From Bacteroidota bacterium (GTDB lineage Bacteria; Bacteroidota; Bacteroidia; B-17B0; Aurantibacillaceae), in assembly GCA_013298715.1 (NCBI GenBank), contig JAAFIQ010000002.1, positions 186,001 through 250,000 of the forward strand: a DNA stretch of 64,000 bases, read 5' to 3'. Shown piece after piece: positions 46,339 through 55,173 of this stretch (position 1 is its first letter; the number at the start of each line of letters is the position of its first letter). The notes under the pieces are model-generated. The model worked only from the letters and a program-made list of their open reading frames with translations. It did no database searches and was not told the DNA's origin. The position numbers were made by a program, and so were the translations under genes.

Positions 46339-48057
46339 TTATTTAACACCATGCATTAATTTTTTGAGAACTGGAGAAAGTAAAAATAGTATAGCAGAAG
46401 CAATACCACAAAATATTACAAACACCATAAAAAATTCATATAAATTATGAATTTCAAATCCAATAAATGTAGGGTTGACAGAACTAATTTTATTATCATC
46501 CAACAATTTTAATTGATCAGCTGTTAATGTAATAGATTTATTTAATACCGCTTGTAAATCAATACCTAATTCTTTTGCTTTGTTAAATTTATCTCCTGTT
46601 GCAGGCAGAATAGCTCCAAGTGATCCTGCTAGCGCATAACCTGCTGCATTTGATAAAAAAAATACTCCATAAAGCAAAGACGCAAATCGTTTTGGAGATA
46701 ATTTTCCAACGAGTGATAAACCAATAGGAGATAAGCATAACTCACCACACGTTTGAATAAGATATAGAAGAATTAGCCACCAAATGCCAAGTAAACCATT
46801 ATTTCCTAAATCTTTTACATTATGTGCAATAATAAAATAACTAATTGCAATTAATGCTAAACCGTAAGCTTGTTTTACAGGAGATATTGGTTCGCGACCT
46901 TTGTTATTTAATTTGCCCCAAAACCAGCTAAATGGAAAGGCTAGCATTACAACAAAAAGTCCGTTAAAAATTTGCACCATTGAAGCTGGCATTTGCCAAC
47001 CAAACAAAAATGTTCTATCTGTTTGATTATCGGCTATAAAAGTTAATGATGAGCCAGCCTGCTCAAATGCTGCCCAAAAGAAAATTACAAAAAACGAAAC
47101 AATATAAATAACATAAATTCTATGACGTTCAATTTTAGTTAAAGTAGTATCTGAAATAATAAGGCCAGCAAGTGTTATCCCACTTGAGTAAATTATTGGA
47201 TAAATTATAGTCTTTACGAAATTTTTTCCATCCAACATGTATCTGAAAACGAAAAATAAAACAATAAATGAAAAAGCTGCAATAATTAAAGACTTGGTTG
47301 AAAATTTAGCTTCGTTCGCTTCTTCGCCTTCCTTTGATATTTCTTTAATTTTAGATGGTTTGGCGCCTAAAGGCTCGCCTGAAGGAGTTACAACATATTT
47401 ATTTTTCAATAAAAGGAAAATCACAGTACCTAAAATCATGGCAATTGATGCTGCTAAAAAGCCCCATTTAAATGCGTGTACATCTCTAACCATAGTTAAA
47501 ACCCCATCTGCACCGATTACTTCATTTTTAACATCTCCAATTAATGGGCAAAGCCATTGGCTAAATAATGCTCCTAGATTAATTCCCATATAAAAAATTG
47601 TAAAAGCAGAATCTAACTTACTTTTTTCTTCTTTTGGATATAAGCTACCCACCATACTTGAAATGTTGGGTTTAAAAAATCCGTTGCCAAAAATTATTAT
47701 AACTAAAGCTGTCCAAGTTAATGCCGTCGCAGAACTTAAACTTGATGAAAATATGGAAGCACTGATAAATAATAACAATTGTCCAATAGCCATCATAGTA
47801 CCCCCTAACATTATACAATTCCTATTTCCTAAAAACTTGTCAGAAATAAAACCTCCTAACATAGGTGTTAAGTAGCACAACCCTAGGAAGCCACCATATA
47901 TCAATGAAACATCAGCTTCTTTCATTAATAAAGAATTGGTTAGGAATAAGGTTAATATGGCTCGCATGCCATAGAAATTAAATCTTTCCCACATTTCAGT
48001 CCCAAATAATACCCAAAGCCCCTTTGGATGCCCTTTTTGTGTTTGTGTTTGTTCCAT
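46339..48057 (-). CDS. POT family peptide transporter
   Basis: The product is 572 aa with 12-14 membrane helices. The signatures are MWERFNFYGMRAILTLF, GNGFFKPNISSMVGSLY and TIFYMGINLGALFSQW. It is longer than the 500-aa paralogue by extra loops around residues 170-265 and a C-terminal loop of about 45 residues. It is expected to import di- and tripeptides by proton symport. It is probably an old duplicate of the paralogue, as identity by eye is limited to motifs. Confidence 0.9.
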   Translation of the reverse strand: MEQTQTQKGHPKGLWVLFGTEMWERFNFYGMRAILTLFLTNSLLMKEADVSLIYGGFLGLCYLTPMLGGFISDKFLGNRNCIMLGGTMMAIGQLLLFISASIFSSSLSSATALTWTALVIIIFGNGFFKPNISSMVGSLYPKEEKSKLDSAFTIFYMGINLGALFSQWLCPLIGDVKNEVIGADGVLTMVRDVHAFKWGFLAASIAMILGTVIFLLLKNKYVVTPSGEPLGAKPSKIKEISKEGEEANEAKFSTKSLIIAAFSFIVLFFVFRYMLDGKNFVKTIIYPIIYSSGITLAGLIISDTTLTKIERHRIYVIYIVSFFVIFFWAAFEQAGSSLTFIADNQTDRTFLFGWQMPASMVQIFNGLFVVMLAFPFSWFWGKLNNKGREPISPVKQAYGLALIAISYFIIAHNVKDLGNNGLLGIWWLILLYLIQTCGELCLSPIGLSLVGKLSPKRFASLLYGVFFLSNAAGYALAGSLGAILPATGDKFNKAKELGIDLQAVLNKSITLTADQLKLLDDNKISSVNPTFIGFEIHNLYEFFMVFVIFCGIASAILFLLSPVLKKLMHGVK

Positions 48058-48222
48058 AATATTTTTTAAGAATGGCTAAAGTACCATAAATTATTTATAA
48101 AGACAATAATTTTGGAGATAATTTTTGGCTATACATATTAGTAATTAAAGCCTAAAAGCTTAAGGAATTGAAGTATATTTTACTAAGCCTCTTCTTCGTT
48201 TTCAGAAAGTTCTTTTACAGCA

Positions 48223-49401
48223 TTAACTTAACTTTTGATAGGTTTGCCACCATCTATCGGGTATTTCGTTTGTTGTAGCAAGTTCGTAATCTTTGTAACT
48301 GCAAGGAATTAATGTATGTCTTTCAAACTTTAATCCTTTTGTTGGTGGGTAAGGTATTTCCATCCACCACCTATCGCTTTTTTTACTTTTGTAAAAATTA
48401 ATTTCATATTTTTCATCGTGCAATACCACATGAAATCTTAAATAATCAGGATTGGTGCGGCTTGGGAAATCATTTTTGCGGTTATAAAACCCATCTAAAA
48501 AACACCAAATCATTTGTGCAGCTAGGTGCGATGTTTTTCCACTAACATCAAATGTTGGATTAATTTCGTACAAACCCAAACTACTCAATTTATCGTTCAT
48601 ACCTGCGTAGCGCATCATTTGGCAAGCTTCCTCTGCATAAAAACCGTTTGGCGACGCATTTGGATTTGCAGGGGCGTCGCTATGTTTAATAGCTGTGATA
48701 TCAAAACTTATCATATCGGCTTGCCTTATTATTGGCTCCGATTCTTCAATTTTATCGCGCACTTGGCCAAGGCGGTAACTATCAAAGTATAATTTATTCA
48801 TCATGCCCAAGCTGGTTTGATCTACTAAATACGTTTGGTAACCAATGTTACTGTAGTTAAATAAATAATTGGGTTGATGTAAAATAATTTTCCCTAAATA
48901 AGAATTGTTTGTTATTTCATCATCAGGGTTACCTAAATCAAAAACGCTGTCAATAGCAACAATATTTATGGTTTGCTCTAAATCTTTATAACCTAAAAAC
49001 TGTGCGTAGGTTAAATCTTGCGAGCCTCCAATTATAATAGGAATAATATTTTTTCTTACCAAGGCATCTACAGTTGTTTTAACAGCAAAATAAGTATCAT
49101 CTGTAGTATTGCCAGGCATAATGTTTCCAAGATCAACTATTTTTAAATTAAAATCACCTTTAAATAATTTATACAAAAAGCCACGCACCTCATTAGGCGC
49201 CATATTACTACCAGTGTTGTTCGTGGAGTTTCTATCTTCACATACACCAATAAGTGCAATTTGTATTTCATCTAGTTCAGGAAAATCTGACTCTGCTTTA
49301 TGAAGTGTGATTAAATTTCCTAAATGATTTTCTGACAATGAATTATTTCCAAGAATATCTTCTAAATTAATTGGCGTAAAAAAATGTGCTATATCGCTCA
49401 T
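48223..49401 (-). CDS. Arginase/formimidoylglutamase-fold protein with altered metal site
   Basis: The product is 392 aa. The ureohydrolase fold is recognised from LIGVCEDRNSTNNTGSNMAP, IIGGSQDLTYAQF, VAIDSVFDLG and MISFDITAIKHSDAP. These correspond to GGDHS, DAHxD and SxDxDxxDP of arginases. The first motif has Gln for His, the second Val for His, and the third has lost its second Asp, so the dimanganese centre is probably incomplete. Related proteins are widespread in Bacteroidota and annotated as formimidoylglutamase; actual activity is uncertain. Confidence 0.8.
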   Translation of the reverse strand: MSDIAHFFTPINLEDILGNNSLSENHLGNLITLHKAESDFPELDEIQIALIGVCEDRNSTNNTGSNMAPNEVRGFLYKLFKGDFNLKIVDLGNIMPGNTTDDTYFAVKTTVDALVRKNIIPIIIGGSQDLTYAQFLGYKDLEQTINIVAIDSVFDLGNPDDEITNNSYLGKIILHQPNYLFNYSNIGYQTYLVDQTSLGMMNKLYFDSYRLGQVRDKIEESEPIIRQADMISFDITAIKHSDAPANPNASPNGFYAEEACQMMRYAGMNDKLSSLGLYEINPTFDVSGKTSHLAAQMIWCFLDGFYNRKNDFPSRTNPDYLRFHVVLHDEKYEINFYKSKKSDRWWMEIPYPPTKGLKFERHTLIPCSYKDYELATTNEIPDRWWQTYQKLS

Positions 49402-49518
49402 GCAGTTTTAGTTTTAACAACAGTTAAAAATAGGTGCAAGTGCTTTACAAAAATGGAATTGGAAATTTAGTAATGAATAAAGGAGTGTTAATTAGTTTAC
49501 ATTCAAAGTTGCATCAAC

Positions 49519-50025
49519 CTAAATTAAGTAAACAGCTTCTTTGTTTTTTTTACTAAAATCGGCCTCAATATGCTCTTGAAGTGTTGTGCTTAAGCGCAAG
49601 CCAACAAAATCAGCTTTTACAGGAAAGTTGGTATGACTTCTATCAACAAGAATAACTGTACTTAATTTTTTGAGCGGTTTATCTAAAAATAATTTTATGG
49701 CGTACATTAATGTTTTTCCACTATTAAGCACATCATCTACCAGAATCAACGTTTTGTTTTCTGAAAGTTTCACATCAAAATCTAACTCTGGGTTACCTTG
49801 CCAAGGGCTTTGTTTGTTGATTTTTATTTTCCCTAAAGTAATTTTTAGTTTAGAAATTTCTTTCAATTTTTCAGCAAGTTGTTGCGCTACCTTATAGCCA
49901 TTGCCATCAATACCAATTAGCAATAATTCTTTTTCTGAAAAATTATTTTCATACAATTCGTAAGCCAAACGGTTTAGCTTTTGTTGTATTTGTAAGGTGC
50001 TTAATATTTTTACTTTTTGTGGCAT
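49519..50025 (-). CDS. PyrR-like phosphoribosyltransferase
   Basis: The product is 168 aa with the PRPP-binding loop LILVDDVLNSGKTLMYA (about residues 92-108). The fold and length resemble PyrR and xanthine or uracil PRTases. No RNA-binding or attenuator target is visible nearby, so it is named only as a phosphoribosyltransferase. It lies 9 bp downstream of dapA. Substrate base is unknown. Confidence 0.78.
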   Translation of the reverse strand: MPQKVKILSTLQIQQKLNRLAYELYENNFSEKELLLIGIDGNGYKVAQQLAEKLKEISKLKITLGKIKINKQSPWQGNPELDFDVKLSENKTLILVDDVLNSGKTLMYAIKLFLDKPLKKLSTVILVDRSHTNFPVKADFVGLRLSTTLQEHIEADFSKKNKEAVYLI

Positions 50026-50034
50026 AGCAATGTT

Positions 50035-50910
50035 TTACTTCATTAATTTTTTCAACGTTTCTTTTACTTTGCTATTAGGCTCGCACAATGGTAAACGAAC
50101 ATAAGGTTGGCAGATGTTGAGTAAACTAAGCGCATACTTTATTCCTCCAGGATTACCATCTGCAAATAATTGATCAGTAATTTCAACTAAACTATAATGT
50201 AATTTTTGCGCATCTGTAAATTTATGTTTTAAACTCAAACGAACCATATCGCTGTATTGTTTTGGGTAAGCGTTTGCTACTACTGAGATTACACCAACAC
50301 CACCCGCAGCTATAACAGGTAAAGTTAAATTATCATCGCCACTTATTACCATAAAATCAGCAGGTTTATTTTTAATAATTTTCATTATTTGTTCAATATT
50401 TCCACTTGCTTCTTTTGTTGCAACAATATTTTTAAAATCTTTTGCAATACGTACTTGTGTTTCCCAGGTTACGTTGCTACCAGTACGTCCAGGAACGTTG
50501 TATAAAATTATATCTTTTTTGGTTGCACCAGCTACAGCTTTATAATGTTGGTAATACCCTTCTTGATTAGGTTTGTTATAATAAGGTGCTACAGATAATA
50601 TGGCTTCAAAAGCAGATAAATCTGTTTTTTTAATTGTATCAACAACTTCTTGCGTATTATTACCACCAATGCCTAAAACCAAAGGTAATTTTTTTGAATT
50701 TGTTTTTACAACGGTATCAATTACTAATTGCTTTTCTTCTTTACTTAGCGTTACACTTTCTCCCGTGGTTCCCATTACCACAATGTATTCAACCTTACCT
50801 GTATGCAAATGTTTTACCAATTTTTCTAACCCTACTACATCTACTTTACCTGATTTTGTAAACGGTGTTACAATTGCAACACCTGTGCCTATTAATTTTT
50901 TATTTCTCAT
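50035..50910 (-). CDS. dapA: 4-hydroxy-tetrahydrodipicolinate synthase
   Basis: The product is 291 aa. The TIM-barrel family signatures are GTTGESVTLSKEEK (residues about 46-59), PYYNKPNQEGYYQHY and LYNVPGRTG. The Schiff-base Lys lies in VATKEASGNIEQIM (about 164). It condenses pyruvate and aspartate semialdehyde in the lysine and diaminopimelate pathway. Length is normal. Its 5' end is one base from the stop of the lhgO gene, so they are co-transcribed. Confidence 0.94.
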   Translation of the reverse strand: MRNKKLIGTGVAIVTPFTKSGKVDVVGLEKLVKHLHTGKVEYIVVMGTTGESVTLSKEEKQLVIDTVVKTNSKKLPLVLGIGGNNTQEVVDTIKKTDLSAFEAILSVAPYYNKPNQEGYYQHYKAVAGATKKDIILYNVPGRTGSNVTWETQVRIAKDFKNIVATKEASGNIEQIMKIIKNKPADFMVISGDDNLTLPVIAAGGVGVISVVANAYPKQYSDMVRLSLKHKFTDAQKLHYSLVEITDQLFADGNPGGIKYALSLLNICQPYVRLPLCEPNSKVKETLKKLMK

Positions 50911-50911
50911 T

Positions 50912-52129
50912 TTATTTTAAATTAAAGTATTCTGTTGCCATGCGTGCAATTTCTCCGCCATACGCTAAACTCGCAGTAGCGGCTGGGCTTGGGCTATTAA
51001 TAACGTGCATTGCATTTCCGTTTTTTTCAATTTTAAAATCGTCTAACATTTCACCTTCTGGGCCTAAAGCCATAGCGCGTATGCCACAGCGGGCTGCAAC
51101 AATATCTTCCATTTGTAAATCTGGTATTAACTTGCGTAAGCGTTTTAAAAAATACGTTTTACTAAAAGCTCCGCGGTACTCATCTAAACCAAAACGCCAG
51201 TGTTTTGCGAAAAATTTCCAAGTTCCTCTGTAACCAAATGCTTCGGCAGTATCTTTAAAACTGAAGGCGGTTTTAGTATAACCTTCTCTATCAAAAACGA
51301 ATACTGCGTTAGGACCACATTCAACACCACCTTTAATCATACGTGTAAAGTGAACGCCTAAAAATGGAAATTTAGGGTTCGGCACAGGATAAATTAAATG
51401 GTTTACTTTACTTCTGCCTTTCTCTGTTAAATCATAGTAATCGCCTCTAAAGCCAACAATGGCGCTATCTGTTTTTGTTCCTTCTTTTTTTGTAATTCGA
51501 TCTGCTTGCAAGCCAGAAGTGGAGATTATGTATTTTCCAACAAATTTTCCTTTTTCTGTTATTACCGTTGTTGTATCTGTGCTTTTTTCAAACCCAATAA
51601 CCTTTTGCGAAGTCATTACTTTACTTCCGTTATTGGAGGCATTAATTAGTTCTTCATATTTTTTTGCAACGTCACCATAATCAATAATTCCCGTACAAGC
51701 AACGCGAATACCTGCAATACCTGTACAATGAGGCTCAATTTCTTTAATTTGGGCTGAGGTTATAAGTTCAACACCTTCTACACCATTTGCAATACCATTG
51801 TTGTAAACTTTGTGCATGTGTGGTAATTCGCTTTCATCTGTGGCAACAACAATTTTTCCGCAAATATCGTGTGCTATCTTATGCTCTTTTGCAAAAGTTA
51901 CTAGTTCACGTCGACCATTTACGCAGTTAATAGCTTTGTAAGAACCTGGCTTGTAATAAAGACCGCTATGAATAACGCCACTGTTGTGCGAGGTTTGGTG
52001 TGCGGCAACTTGATTCTCTTTTTCGAGTACTAAAATTTTTTTATTTGGGTGTTGTTTGTTTAATTTATGAGCAGTAGCTAAACCAACAATTCCACCTCCA
52101 ATAATTATAACATCAAATGTAGTTTCCAT
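50912..52129 (-). CDS. lhgO: L-2-hydroxyglutarate oxidase
   Basis: The product is 405 aa from ATG 52129 (METTFDVIIIGGG); the longer frame adds only five residues. It has an FAD-binding GxGxxG motif (IIIGGGIVGLATAHKL) and the DAO fold, with HQTSHNSGVIHSGLYYKPGS near residue 50, a family hallmark. It oxidises L-2-hydroxyglutarate to 2-oxoglutarate in metabolite repair. It lies upstream of dapA in one run. A TAATTTTG element occurs upstream on the minus strand (52142-52149). Confidence 0.9.
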   Translation of the reverse strand: METTFDVIIIGGGIVGLATAHKLNKQHPNKKILVLEKENQVAAHQTSHNSGVIHSGLYYKPGSYKAINCVNGRRELVTFAKEHKIAHDICGKIVVATDESELPHMHKVYNNGIANGVEGVELITSAQIKEIEPHCTGIAGIRVACTGIIDYGDVAKKYEELINASNNGSKVMTSQKVIGFEKSTDTTTVITEKGKFVGKYIISTSGLQADRITKKEGTKTDSAIVGFRGDYYDLTEKGRSKVNHLIYPVPNPKFPFLGVHFTRMIKGGVECGPNAVFVFDREGYTKTAFSFKDTAEAFGYRGTWKFFAKHWRFGLDEYRGAFSKTYFLKRLRKLIPDLQMEDIVAARCGIRAMALGPEGEMLDDFKIEKNGNAMHVINSPSPAATASLAYGGEIARMATEYFNLK

Positions 52130-52141
52130 ATAATTTTGTAG

Positions 52142-52149
52142 CAAAATTA
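52142..52149 (-). promoter_or_regulatory. Candidate -7 element for the lhgO-dapA run
   Basis: The minus strand reads TAATTTTG, matching TAnnTTTG, 12 bp before the ATG at 52129. The divergent gene starts at 52180. No clear -33 element is seen. Confidence 0.4.
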
Positions 52150-52179
52150 ATAATACATTTATGTTTTAATAATTTATTT

Positions 52180-52785
52180 ATGAAGATTATTTGCATAGGT
52201 CGAAATTACGCCGAACACGCCAAAGAAATGAAAGCCGATTTACCAACTGAACCAGTTTTTTTTATGAAGCCAGATACAGCATTGTTAAAAGAAGCAGATT
52301 TTTATTTACCCGATTTTACACAGGATTTGCACCATGAAATTGAATTAGTGTTAAAAATATGCAAAGCTGGTAAACATATTGAGGAGCAATTTGCGCACAA
52401 ATATTACAACGAAATTGGAATAGGAATTGATTTTACGGCACGCGATATTCAAGCAAAATGCAAAGAAAAAGGGCTTCCTTGGGAAAAAGCAAAAGCTTTT
52501 GACAACAGTGCACCAATTGGAGAGTTTGCGAGCAAAGATACATTAGAATTAAATAATATAAATTTTGAATTAAAAATAAATGGCGATTCGGAACAGATTG
52601 GAAATAGCAGTGATTTAATTTTTAGTTTTGATAAAGTTATTGCTTACGTTTCGCAGTTTGTAAGTTTAAAAGTAGGCGATTTAGTTTATACAGGCACGCC
52701 TGAAGGAGTTGGAAAAGTAAATATTGGAGACAAGTTAGAAGGATTTATGAACGGCAAAAAAATGCTTCAATTAACAATAAAATAA
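52180..52785 (+). CDS. Fumarylacetoacetate hydrolase family protein
   Basis: The product is 201 aa with the short FAH fold. Motifs include MKIICIGRNYAEHAKEM, EPVFFMKPDTAL, and the metal-binding Glu-rich segment HHEIELVLKI (about residues 51-60), then GIDFTARDIQ and YTGTPEGVGKV. Members cleave C-C bonds of diketo acids or decarboxylate oxaloacetate. The substrate is unknown. It is divergent from lhgO and followed after 26 bp by the lipoprotein gene. Confidence 0.88.
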   Translation: MKIICIGRNYAEHAKEMKADLPTEPVFFMKPDTALLKEADFYLPDFTQDLHHEIELVLKICKAGKHIEEQFAHKYYNEIGIGIDFTARDIQAKCKEKGLPWEKAKAFDNSAPIGEFASKDTLELNNINFELKINGDSEQIGNSSDLIFSFDKVIAYVSQFVSLKVGDLVYTGTPEGVGKVNIGDKLEGFMNGKKMLQLTIK

Positions 52786-52811
52786 GGAGTTTTATTCGTA
52801 AATTTACGGAT

Positions 52812-53534
52812 ATGAATCGCCTTAAAAATTTTCTTTTATTCTGCGGTGCGGTAACATTTATTTGTAGCTGTGCCAAAAAGAAAATTCCAGAAAATGATTC
52901 ATTATTGGGTTTAGATTATTATCCTACAGATATTGGAAAATTTGTAGTGTACGATGTGGATAGCACTGTTTACAAGGATTTACCATTATCTAACACAAAT
53001 TACAGATATCGAATTAAAGAAAAAATAACGAATGCATTTACTGATAATGAAGGGAAGGAAGCGTTGCGTTTAGAAAGATATATTAAAAAATTTAACCCTA
53101 ATAAGCCTTATGATAGTATACCTTATGTTATAAAGGAAGTTTGGATGATTAATGCCACAAAAAAATCTATTCAAATTTCTGAAAGAGATATACGTTATAC
53201 AAAATTAATTTTTCCAATTCAACAAGGTACTGTGTGGAATGGCAATGCGTTTAACACGATTGGTAACTGGGATTATAACTACGATTATATTGACAAAAAA
53301 GAAACTATTGGTTCAAAGACATTTGATAAGGTTTTAAAAGTAGAACAAAAAGAATTTATTTCGTTAATCAGTTTACAACGCTACACTGAAAAATATGCAA
53401 AAGGTGTTGGTTTAGTTTACCGAGAAATTACAGACATCACTTCTAACAATGTTGTTAGCGGCGTGCCAATAGAAAATAGAATTGAAACAGGAGTTATTTA
53501 TAAACAAACAATTATTGATTATGGAAAAGAATAA
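52812..53534 (+). CDS. Lipoprotein of unknown function preceding a T9SS subtilase
   Basis: The product is 240 aa. The signal peptide ends in a lipobox (GAVTFICSCAKK, Cys at about residue 20). The mature part is beta-rich, with DYYPTDIGKFVVYDVDSTVY and long loops. No domain was identified. It overlaps the start of the subtilase gene by 14 bp in another frame, so expression is coupled. It may be a partner or chaperone of the protease, but that is inference. Confidence 0.65.
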   Translation: MNRLKNFLLFCGAVTFICSCAKKKIPENDSLLGLDYYPTDIGKFVVYDVDSTVYKDLPLSNTNYRYRIKEKITNAFTDNEGKEALRLERYIKKFNPNKPYDSIPYVIKEVWMINATKKSIQISERDIRYTKLIFPIQQGTVWNGNAFNTIGNWDYNYDYIDKKETIGSKTFDKVLKVEQKEFISLISLQRYTEKYAKGVGLVYREITDITSNNVVSGVPIENRIETGVIYKQTIIDYGKE

Positions 53535-55167
53535 ATTATTTTTTAAAACTTTTTTTCTTTTAGCTTTTTTAGGAGCTATAAATACTAACGCTCAACAAAA
53601 GTATTGGGTAAAGTTTAAAGATAAAAACGGCACACCTTTTACAATAGGAAACCCTTCGGCTTATCTTAGTAATCAGGCGATACAGAGGAGAGCAACCTAT
53701 AACATTACTATCGATACTTATGATTTGCCTTGTACGCCAAGCTATATAAACCAAGTAGATAATGTGAGTGGAGTAACAATTTTGTATGCAAGCAAATGGA
53801 TTAACGGGGTTGTTATTTCAGCAACCTCTTCAGTAGCTTTAAACACAATTAATACATTTTCTTTTGTGTTAGGCTCTAATCCAGTAAACAGATTAAAAAT
53901 TAATTTACCAGATGTGTTTACATTTGAGGAATCTACTGCTTCTAATTTAAGAACGGTTTCTACGTCATCTACCTATTATGGTGGGTCTTACTGGCAAACA
54001 AAACAATTAAACTTAAAATGTTTGCACGACCAAGGTTATAAAGGACAAGGAATGGTAATTGGGGTAATGGATTCTGGTTTTGATAATGTACAAAATAATA
54101 ACGTGTTTGATAGTTTAAGAAATCGTGGAGGTATTATAGGAACACGCGATTTTGTAACAGGTGGTAACAGTGTTTACGAAGACGATGCGCATGGGGCGAT
54201 GGTATTGTCATGCATGGCAGCAGTTAAACCAAACGTAATTTATGGAAGTGCGCCTTTAGCAAATTATTGGTTGTTTAGAACAGAAGATGTTTCAACTGAA
54301 ACTATAAGTGAAGAATACAATTGGATTAGAGCGGCTGAATTTGCGGATAGTATTGGAATTGATGTACTAACAACATCTTTAGGATATACTACGTTCGATA
54401 ATGGATTAAATAACCACACACAATTACAATTAGATGGAAAAACAGCACCAATGAGCATTGCGGCTAATATTGCTGCAAGAAAAGGAATGTTGGTATTAAA
54501 CTCTGCTGGAAATGGCAACGGTTCTTCTTGGCCAAAAATTGGTATCCCTGCCGATGCCGATAGTATTTGTGCAGTTGGCGCAATTGATAGTTTAAGTAAT
54601 GTTACAAGTTTTAGCTCAATTGGTCCAACTTCGGATGGAAGAATAAAACCAGAATTAGTTGCAAGAGGTAGTAGAGCCTTCGTCTCTAATCCCAATTCAA
54701 GTGTAGGCTATGCAAACGGTACAAGTTTTTCTTGCCCAATTTTGGCGGGCGCTATGGCTTGTTTTTGGCAAGCACACAAATCTTATGATAATATTAAAGT
54801 GTTAGATACGTTAAAATTTACAGCTTCTCATTCACTCACACCAAATAACTCGCGCGGTTGGGGCACACCAGATATGTGTAAAATACCACCAATAAATTCG
54901 CCAGTAAAAATTAATGAAAATACTACTTCATTTGATAACATTATTATCAGTCCTAATCCTTCGAACGGTTTTTTTAACATACAATCTAGTTCAAAGCTAA
55001 TAGTTATAGAAGTTTTTTCAGTTACAGGAAATTCGATTTTGATTAAATCAAATCCTTTTAAATTAGCATCGATGAATTTTGATATAAGTTTTGCGCCAGC
55101 TGGAGTTTATTTTGTAAGAATTTTAACAAACTCAGGAATCGTAAATAAAAAAATAATTAAGCAATAA
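53521..55167 (+). CDS. T9SS-secreted subtilisin-like serine protease (S8)
   Basis: The product is 548 aa from ATG 53521, which starts a good signal peptide (MEKNKLFFKTFFLLAFLGAI, ending NAQ); the longer frame adds 13 residues. The catalytic triad is intact: Asp in IGVMDSGFD, His in EDDAHGAMVLSCMAA, Ser in NGTSFSCPILAGAMA. A propeptide-like region lies about residues 25-130. The C-terminus has ISPNPSNGFFNI, GVYFVRI and KKIIKQ, a type A sorting domain. It is secreted and probably digests proteins outside the cell, providing peptides for the POT transporters. Confidence 0.9.
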   Translation: MEKNKLFFKTFFLLAFLGAINTNAQQKYWVKFKDKNGTPFTIGNPSAYLSNQAIQRRATYNITIDTYDLPCTPSYINQVDNVSGVTILYASKWINGVVISATSSVALNTINTFSFVLGSNPVNRLKINLPDVFTFEESTASNLRTVSTSSTYYGGSYWQTKQLNLKCLHDQGYKGQGMVIGVMDSGFDNVQNNNVFDSLRNRGGIIGTRDFVTGGNSVYEDDAHGAMVLSCMAAVKPNVIYGSAPLANYWLFRTEDVSTETISEEYNWIRAAEFADSIGIDVLTTSLGYTTFDNGLNNHTQLQLDGKTAPMSIAANIAARKGMLVLNSAGNGNGSSWPKIGIPADADSICAVGAIDSLSNVTSFSSIGPTSDGRIKPELVARGSRAFVSNPNSSVGYANGTSFSCPILAGAMACFWQAHKSYDNIKVLDTLKFTASHSLTPNNSRGWGTPDMCKIPPINSPVKINENTTSFDNIIISPNPSNGFFNIQSSSKLIVIEVFSVTGNSILIKSNPFKLASMNFDISFAPAGVYFVRILTNSGIVNKKIIKQ

Positions 55168-55173
55168 AATTTT

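Noticed and set aside
47237-47593. Plus-strand open frame of 118 codons opposite a POT transporter gene
   Set aside because: It mirrors membrane-helix codons of the conserved transporter; no independent support exists.
48180-48222. Possible frame-shifted C-terminus of the arginase-fold gene
   Set aside because: Removing one base would append VNAVKELSENEEEA, but the protein already ends at a natural-looking position (YQKLS) and a 14-residue tail is weak evidence.
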